Source of the DNA: Holophagales bacterium
GTDB lineage: Bacteria > Acidobacteriota > Holophagae > Holophagales > Holophagaceae
Assembly: GCA_031281385.1 (NCBI GenBank)
Contig: JAITFL010000011.1
Location: 1-11,143 of the forward strand
Direction of reading: 5' to 3'
Length of the DNA: 11,143 nucleotides
Each line of letters opens with the position of its first letter. Position 1 is the stretch's first letter. Under the pieces are notes generated by a model, which saw only the letters and a list, made by a program, of their open reading frames with translations, did not search any database and was not told where the DNA came from. The position numbers were made by a program, and so were the translations under genes. Shown here in pieces: positions 7,077-11,143 of the stretch.

Positions 7077-7963
7077 TTTTTCGCCCCCATGAACCCAAAC
7101 AGAGCGCCTAGTGCGCCAGTGCCCATGCCAGTGGCGGCCAGCATTAAGTAGCTCTTTGGGGAGAAAAACGCCATTTTTGCCAATTCGGCCAAGAAGGGCG
7201 AAACGTCTATTTTTCCAAGGCTCAAGGGCAGCCAAAGCGCGTATAGCCCGCCGACGGCCGCGAGCGCGCCCAGAAAGCCCAGCAGGGCCCCTTCCAGCAG
7301 CAGCGGCGCCACAATGAACGATTCCGAAGCGCCCACCAGCCGCATGATGTTTATTTCTTCGTCCCTTGATATAACGCCCATGCGGACAACGGTGGCGGTG
7401 GAGAATGCCGAAACCAGCATCAGCAGGGCGCCCAGCCCCGCCAGCCCCCCCCTTATGGCGCGGGCTCCTTTCAGCAGCGACTCCAGCCTTTCGTGGTCAA
7501 CCACCACGTCCCCTACGCCCTTCATTTTTCGCAGCCCCTCGCCAGCATCCATGGCCCTCCCGCGATCCAGCAAATCCTGCCGCAGCGTCAGCTCTAGGCT
7601 TGGCGGTATGGCGTCGCCGCCGATCATCTCCAGCATCAGCCCCGCGTCCTTGGCCGACTCCAAAAACTGTTTTGTCGCGTCCTGGCTGGAGACCTGCCGA
7701 ATGGACGTGAACCTTGGGTCGCCCGTGAGCTGCTGCTGCAGGGCGTTTATGTCCGCGCCTTCGGCGGCAAATACGGTTATCTTTGCCATCGAGCCCATTT
7801 TTGCCACCCAGCGATCCAGCGTGTCTATGGCCAGCAGCCCACCGCCCGCCACAAAGAGGCCGGTAGCCAGCGACAGCGCGGCCAACAAAAAGAGGGACTT
7901 GTGCCTGGTGAAATCCCTCCAAGTGTCTTTGAAAACGAACCCGGCCAGCCTAAGAAAAAACAT
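7073..7963 (-). CDS. ftsX: Cell-division protein FtsX (permease-like)
   Basis: FtsX is the membrane half of the FtsEX complex, which resembles an ABC transporter but passes ATP-driven shape changes to peptidoglycan hydrolases at the septum. The 296 residues fit the family. The first membrane helix (about 22-46) is followed by the extracellular domain (about 50-168) and three helices (about 172-196, 216-247, 269-292). The cytoplasmic segment SRDEEINIMRLVGAS (199-213) and the PLLLEG that follows match the conserved FtsX signature. The gene starts six bases after the stop of the lipoprotein gene and has no good binding site of its own, so translational coupling is likely. No ftsE, the usual upstream partner, is present. 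Its TGA stop lies inside the edge of repeat copy B. Confidence 0.88.
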   Translation of the reverse strand: MFFLRLAGFVFKDTWRDFTRHKSLFLLAALSLATGLFVAGGGLLAIDTLDRWVAKMGSMAKITVFAAEGADINALQQQLTGDPRFTSIRQVSSQDATKQFLESAKDAGLMLEMIGGDAIPPSLELTLRQDLLDRGRAMDAGEGLRKMKGVGDVVVDHERLESLLKGARAIRGGLAGLGALLMLVSAFSTATVVRMGVISRDEEINIMRLVGASESFIVAPLLLEGALLGFLGALAAVGGLYALWLPLSLGKIDVSPFLAELAKMAFFSPKSYLMLAATGMGTGALGALFGFMGAKN

Positions 7964-7969
7964 GGCGCG

Positions 7970-9121
7970 TCAATTGCTGCCGTCCAGCGCCAGGCCGCGT
8001 ATGTAACGGTTGGAGCCAAGGTCCGGCTGCCTGTACGCTGCATCGGCCCCGCGCTTGGGATCCTGCCAAATCAATATCGTCCCCCTGCCTTCCGTGTCAG
8101 CACCGCTGGACGTAGCGCCCACCAGCCAGTCCTTGGTGAAGGCGTGGCTAAGCACCCTTAGGTTGGGGACACTGGAAAAAGCGACATCGGGCTCAACGTT
8201 CATGCCAGGGTTGAACTTGGCGGCGGCGAACATCAACAGCGCAGGGCCTGGCGAATTCGGGTTTTCCGTGAGGTGTTTGGCCAAAAAAACATTTCCGCTG
8301 CTGTCAACGGCAAGGGTGCCGTACCTGCCCAGCTTGGGTTTGTCGTTGTTGGATTCGCCGATGATCAGTGGGGTGGGCTGGAACGTTGAAGAAATGCTCT
8401 TCCGCAGTCTAGGACCCGAGTACGAAACGCCAGTGGTGGGCAAGGTGAAGGGAGCACCATCATCGATATAGGCGTAGATAGCCCCGCCAGACCCAACTGC
8501 CACGCCGCTTCCGCCCCCCCTGTCGTTATAAAGGCGGAAATCAATTATGTTCGCGTTGCTGACGGTGGAGCCGTTCGTGAGGCTGCCTGGGCTTGGCAAA
8601 ACCCATATTCTGGATTCGGAAGAATTGTACTCGGTTATGTATAGGGCGCCCGACCCCAGGTCAACTGCCGCCTGGCCGAATTTTCCATTGGAGAGGCGCT
8701 GGCTGTCCGATTCGCCCAGCCTAAAGAAAGCGATCTCATTGGCCGGTATCTCAACATTGTTCCTCTGCGAGCGGGCGCGGTCTATCCGCACGATGCCCCC
8801 AGTTTCGGAGACCATGTAAAGCATATTTTTGTTAGCGTCGAAGCACATCCCCCCCCAGGCCAAGTCCTTCACCTGTTCCAGCAGTGAACTCCGCAGCGTC
8901 TTTGACGGCCTGGTCTCAGGGTCGTTGAAGAGGGCCAGGACGTCTGAATAGACCAGAACCCTATTGTTGGCGGCCCCATTGGAACAGTCGAACACGTACA
9001 GCGACGTGCCGCCCACGCCGCCGCCCTCGCTGTCTTCCGGGTCAACGCAGCCTAGCCCAATCACTAAGCCAAAGGCCGCCAGCACCCCGGCGAAAACCCC
9101 AACAAAGCCCTTTTTCCCCAT
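7970..9121 (-). CDS. Putative exported lipoprotein with propeller-like repeats
   Basis: I do not recognise a named family. I chose the ATG at 9121 because AAAGGA lies seven bases before it and a signal peptide follows at once; an in-frame ATG at 9238 would add 39 residues without such a signal. The 383-residue product has a basic start, a hydrophobic stretch (5-24) and a cysteine at 25 followed by V-D, which suggests a lipoprotein, although GLGC is not an ideal lipobox. The mature part has at least five segments with the blade-like pattern of a V/A-D-x-x-G-x-hydrophobic-Y/F turn: about 90-113, 150-174, 206-219, 268-283 and 340-352, ending in RGLALDGSN. This resembles NHL/SMP-30-type beta-propellers. 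Its tight link to ftsX suggests an envelope or division role. Confidence 0.75.
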   Translation of the reverse strand: MGKKGFVGVFAGVLAAFGLVIGLGCVDPEDSEGGGVGGTSLYVFDCSNGAANNRVLVYSDVLALFNDPETRPSKTLRSSLLEQVKDLAWGGMCFDANKNMLYMVSETGGIVRIDRARSQRNNVEIPANEIAFFRLGESDSQRLSNGKFGQAAVDLGSGALYITEYNSSESRIWVLPSPGSLTNGSTVSNANIIDFRLYNDRGGGSGVAVGSGGAIYAYIDDGAPFTLPTTGVSYSGPRLRKSISSTFQPTPLIIGESNNDKPKLGRYGTLAVDSSGNVFLAKHLTENPNSPGPALLMFAAAKFNPGMNVEPDVAFSSVPNLRVLSHAFTKDWLVGATSSGADTEGRGTILIWQDPKRGADAAYRQPDLGSNRYIRGLALDGSN

Positions 9122-9164
9122 TTGCAATCCTTTGCTGTCTATACCCAAGTGCCGCCAAAGCGCA

Positions 9165-9313
9165 GCAAGTTCCAATTGGTATTGTAGCAGGATGGGGCAT
9201 AATACCAACTTGCGTTCAAATTGCATTTGAACGCTCACGCCAAAGTTTTTGAAAACGCTGTGAAACCCAGCATTTTCAAAAATATCTCGCTATCCGATGG
9301 GGCATCGGATAGC
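9165..9313. repeat. Cluster of four consecutive inverted repeats
   Basis: Four dyads stand side by side upstream of the lipoprotein gene. The first is TTGGTATT (9176-9183) with AATACCAA (9201-9208), plus outer GCAAGT/ACTTGC arms. The second is GCGTTCAAAT (9212-9221) with ATTTGAACGC (9225-9234). The third is TTTTTGAAAAcGCTG (9246-9260) with CAGCaTTTTCAAAAA (9268-9282), one mismatch. The fourth is GCTATCCGATG (9289-9299) with CATCGGATAGC (9303-9313). Arms differ in sequence, so this is not a tandem duplication. The cluster may be a structured leader, operators, or a small RNA. Confidence 0.8.
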
Positions 9314-9613
9314 AAGGCCGCCCTGTTGGTCATTACGTAAATGCCATCTTCCCTCGGCTTTTCGGCTGTTTGCATTTTTCATCTTCATTCTGCGGGCGCC
9401 GGTTCCCGTCGCCTTATACCGATTATGCAATCTTTTGAACTTCTTGCAAAACTCGGCTATTTTTTGTGTACAAGACTCCGTTCAGCGTGGACGTTCAATC
9501 TGCTTCTAGTTCCTGATTCTATCTTTCATGCTCGGAGCGGACACTCTTAAAATCTGGCTCGTTCAGCATCGGGTCGTGGAGTTCGCCCGGATGCTTAGTG
9601 AACGCCTCGATGT
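9314..9613. other. Gap without a recognisable gene
   Basis: This 300-base stretch is richer in A and T than its surroundings. Open frames of about 70 codons cross it on the plus strand but show no ribosome binding site and no known domain. TATACCGATTATGC (9416-9429) resembles the TTTATNCCGATTG block of the mosaic repeats, and CTCCGTTCAGC (9476-9486) is the inverted form of the motif seen twice after motB. It may be worn repeat material or a decayed gene. Confidence 0.4.
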
Positions 9614-9961
9614 CGGCCGCTACGCGGCGGTACTGATGCGGGCTTCGCCCGCGATGTTGTTTATACCGATTGATGACGCAGCGAGGTCATTCGCTGCTTT
9701 GCCTCGGATGGAAGGCGTTACGGCTTGAGCGTTTCGCGCCGGGTGCTGGAAAAACCTTCCGAATGCTAACTGGGGATTCGCTTGCACGGCCTCGCATGCG
9801 AGTCCGCGCTGCGCTACTCCCCAGACCCCTAATACTCGTTTCGCCTACTGTCCTATGTAGGGGCTGATACATGGACATGGCTTCGATGAACTGGTGGATA
9901 CTCGGCATGGCTTCGATGGGCGGGCGGGTGCGCGGGAGATGATTTCGTGGTAGGCTTACCA
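9614..9961 (+). repeat. Mosaic intergenic repeat, copy C
   Basis: In order this copy holds GCCGC-TAC-GCGGC (9616-9628), GCGGGC-TTC-GCCCGC (9638-9652), CCGATTG, and the GGTCAT hairpin with stem GCAGCGA/TCGCTGC (9678-9697). Next come a variable part, the 51-bp palindrome (9772-9822), the CCTATGTAGGGGC block (9852-9864), two copies of CATGGCTTCGATG (9876-9888, 9906-9918), and GTAGGCTTACCA (9950-9961). The order equals that of copy B read on the other strand, so B and C form a long inverted pair around ftsX and the lipoprotein gene. Its end is 11 bases from the start codon of the next gene. Confidence 0.85.
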
Positions 9962-9968
9962 GGCGGGG
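9961..9968 (+). promoter_or_regulatory. Ribosome binding site supporting the TTG start
   Basis: AGGCGGGG lies four bases before the TTG at 9973. It directly joins the GTAGGCTTACCA end of repeat copy C, so the translation signal of the transporter gene lies at the repeat boundary. The match to the consensus is only moderate. Confidence 0.35.
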
Positions 9969-9972
9969 ACAA

Positions 9973-10761
9973 TTGATAAACATCAACCATGAAATGTATG
10001 CGCTGGAGCTTCTGTCATCGGGCAATACGTGCATCCACAGGATCCACCCGCTGGCAAAGCTGCTGGCTGCGGCGGTGTTCATTGTCGCTGTAGTTTCTTT
10101 TGGCAAGTACGAGGTTGCAGGGCTGGCGCCCTATTTTTTTTACCCCATGCTATTGATGGCGCTGTCGCGCACGCCCCACTCGATGCTGTACAAACGGCTG
10201 GCGCTTGCCCTGCCCTTCTGCCTATTCATCGGCGTTTCAAACGTTGCGCTGGACAGGGCCCCGGCATTCATGGTCGGGGGCGTCGCCGTCAGCTATGGGG
10301 CGCTCTCGCTAGTCTCGCTGCTATGCAAGGCATATCTCTGCGTCATGGCCGCGCTGATACTCATTTCGGTGACCAGGCTGCGCTGCATTGCGAATGAGCT
10401 CGCCCGCCTTGGGCTTCCAAGCGTCTTGATAGTGATGCTGGAAGTGACATACCGATACATTGGGATTCTCATCAACGAGGCACATTCGATGCACGTCGCC
10501 TATTCGCTGAGGGGGCCGCGCAAAAGGGGTGTGGCCGTCGGGGACATGGGGCCATTCGTCGGCCAATTGCTGCTCAAGAGCTTCGACCGCGCAGACCGCA
10601 TCTACAGTGCCATGAAGTGCAGGGGCTACGCCATTTCGGGCGTCAAAAGGCATGGACACGGGCCTGGGCCCTTCGGGCTGAAAGACGCGGCGTACTTGGC
10701 TTTGGTGGCTGGACTGTGCATAGCTTTTAGGATTGTGGATGTATTTGGGATGATGGAATAG
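9973..10761 (+). CDS. ECF transporter transmembrane subunit, CbiQ/EcfT-like
   Basis: This 262-residue membrane protein is the energy-coupling T component of an ECF transporter, which couples two ATPase subunits to a substrate-binding protein for a metal (cobalt or nickel in CbiQ) or a vitamin. HRIHPLAKL (22-30) is the usual N-terminal family motif. Hydrophobic segments lie at about 31-64, 76-92, 104-131, 149-166 and 238-254. The two coupling-helix signatures are visible: SLRG (178-181), and DRADRIYSAMKCRG (205-218) ending in CRG. The start is TTG at 9973 behind a purine-rich AGGCGGGG; an ATG at 9994 has no binding site and would cut family-conserved positions. No ATPase, CbiM or other subunit is in the window, so the substrate is unknown. 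Confidence 0.85.
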   Translation: MININHEMYALELLSSGNTCIHRIHPLAKLLAAAVFIVAVVSFGKYEVAGLAPYFFYPMLLMALSRTPHSMLYKRLALALPFCLFIGVSNVALDRAPAFMVGGVAVSYGALSLVSLLCKAYLCVMAALILISVTRLRCIANELARLGLPSVLIVMLEVTYRYIGILINEAHSMHVAYSLRGPRKRGVAVGDMGPFVGQLLLKSFDRADRIYSAMKCRGYAISGVKRHGHGPGPFGLKDAAYLALVAGLCIAFRIVDVFGMME

Positions 10762-10774
10762 CGGTGTGATTCCA

Positions 10775-10835
10775 ACATGTATCCGCCCCAACATAGGGCA
10801 GTTAGCGAGGCGAGTACCCGGGGTCTGGTGAAGCC
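10775..10835 (-). repeat. Mosaic intergenic repeat, copy D (end block only)
   Basis: Read on the minus strand this is the AGACCCC - ACTCG - TAACTGCCCTATG - GGGGC - GATACATG block found in copies A, B and C, with several substitutions. It begins 14 bases after the stop codon of the transporter gene. The GGTCAT hairpin and the 51-bp palindrome are missing, so this is a fragment or an independently moving module. Confidence 0.65.
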
Positions 10836-10866
10836 GCCCAAGTGCTGCTTAAAAAAAGGGGCGGCG
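10834..10866. other. Hairpin after the CbiQ-like gene
   Basis: GCCGCCC (10834-10840) pairs perfectly with GGGCGGC (10860-10866) around a 19-base loop that ends in seven A and a G. There is no U-run on the plus strand. It may weakly end transcription of the transporter gene, or be part of the surrounding repeats. Confidence 0.35.
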
Positions 10867-10912
10867 TTGGACAATGAAGCGCAGCCTATGCACTCCGTGC
10901 CATTCCCTACTG

Positions 10913-11137
10913 GAAGGGCTATATTGATCTATATAGTCCCAGCCCTTCAAAACCAGAACAAGATGAATCCCTGAATGGGTGTTCAACTAGCTAATCAGCT
11001 TGCCTCGATGAAGGCGCGAATGCGCAAAATGATGACGAACAGGGCGGAAACGCCCATACTGCCAAAACCAGCCGATGTGTTGCAACGGCCCACGTTGGGG
11101 TCTCGCGTATCCGGAGCGCAAGCGCAGGATACCGAGA
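10913..11137 (+). repeat. Second intergenic repeat (structured unit), copy 2
   Basis: This is the partner of 4078-4295. Bases 10931-11025 match 4078-4172 without net gaps, including CTAATCAGCTTGCC and GGCGCGAATGCGC. The end hairpin TCTCGcGTATCC (11101-11112) with GGATACCGAGA (11127-11137) has an identical stem but a loop one base longer. Own features are GAAGGGCT (10913-10920) pairing with AGCCCTTC (10941-10948) and a GGGCG-GAAA-CGCCC hairpin (11042-11055) absent from copy 1. The unit may continue beyond the window. Confidence 0.6.
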
Positions 11138-11143
11138 GGACTG

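Noticed and set aside
9122..9238. Longer form of the lipoprotein starting at 9238
   Set aside because: The extension has no binding site, covers inverted repeats, and would bury the signal peptide inside the protein.
9297..9550. Open frames of about 70 codons at 9297-9509 and 9341-9550
   Set aside because: No binding site, no recognisable domain, and the first begins inside an 11-bp inverted repeat.

Overview
The window looks like a chromosomal segment of a motile Gram-negative bacterium. The chemoreceptors, the MotA/MotB pair of the enterobacterial type, the IS5-like transposase N-terminus and the FtsX/lipoprotein pair together suggest a Desulfovibrio-like deltaproteobacterium (Desulfobacterota). 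That placement is an inference from protein flavour only and is held with moderate to low confidence. Coding regions are GC-rich, and every intergenic space after the second receptor is filled with palindrome-rich repeats.

Layout. 1-117 is the end of an IS5-like insertion sequence with the first 25 codons of its transposase (minus strand). 185-1804 (minus) and 2172-3770 (plus) are two divergent methyl-accepting chemotaxis proteins. They share a 367-bp control region that holds promoter-like sites, a perfect 12-bp palindrome and a leader hairpin. A strong intrinsic terminator follows the second receptor. Then comes about 0.8 kb of repeats, the two-gene motA-motB stator operon (4613-6378), and about 0.7 kb of repeats. 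On the minus strand follow ftsX (7073-7963) and, upstream of it, a putative propeller-type lipoprotein gene (7970-9121), which appear to form one operon. The next 0.85 kb holds four consecutive inverted repeats and another repeat copy. The last gene is an ECF-transporter transmembrane subunit of the CbiQ/EcfT type (9973-10761), followed by more repeats to the end.

How the genes fit together. Receptors and stator are two ends of the chemotaxis/motility pathway: receptors signal to CheA/CheY and MotAB drives the flagellar motor. FtsX belongs to cell division and peptidoglycan hydrolase control, but no ftsE lies next to it. The CbiQ-like protein would need an ATPase and a substrate-binding subunit, and neither is in the window.

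The most notable structure is a family of mosaic intergenic repeats (about 3898-4066, 6574-7076, 9614-9961, 10775-10835) built from reusable hairpin modules. One module keeps an invariant GGTCAT loop while its stem changes on both sides, which suggests selection on a folded RNA or DNA form. A second repeated unit (4078-4295 and 10931-11137) carries its own conserved hairpins. Alternative reading as short proteins fails because frames are not preserved between copies.
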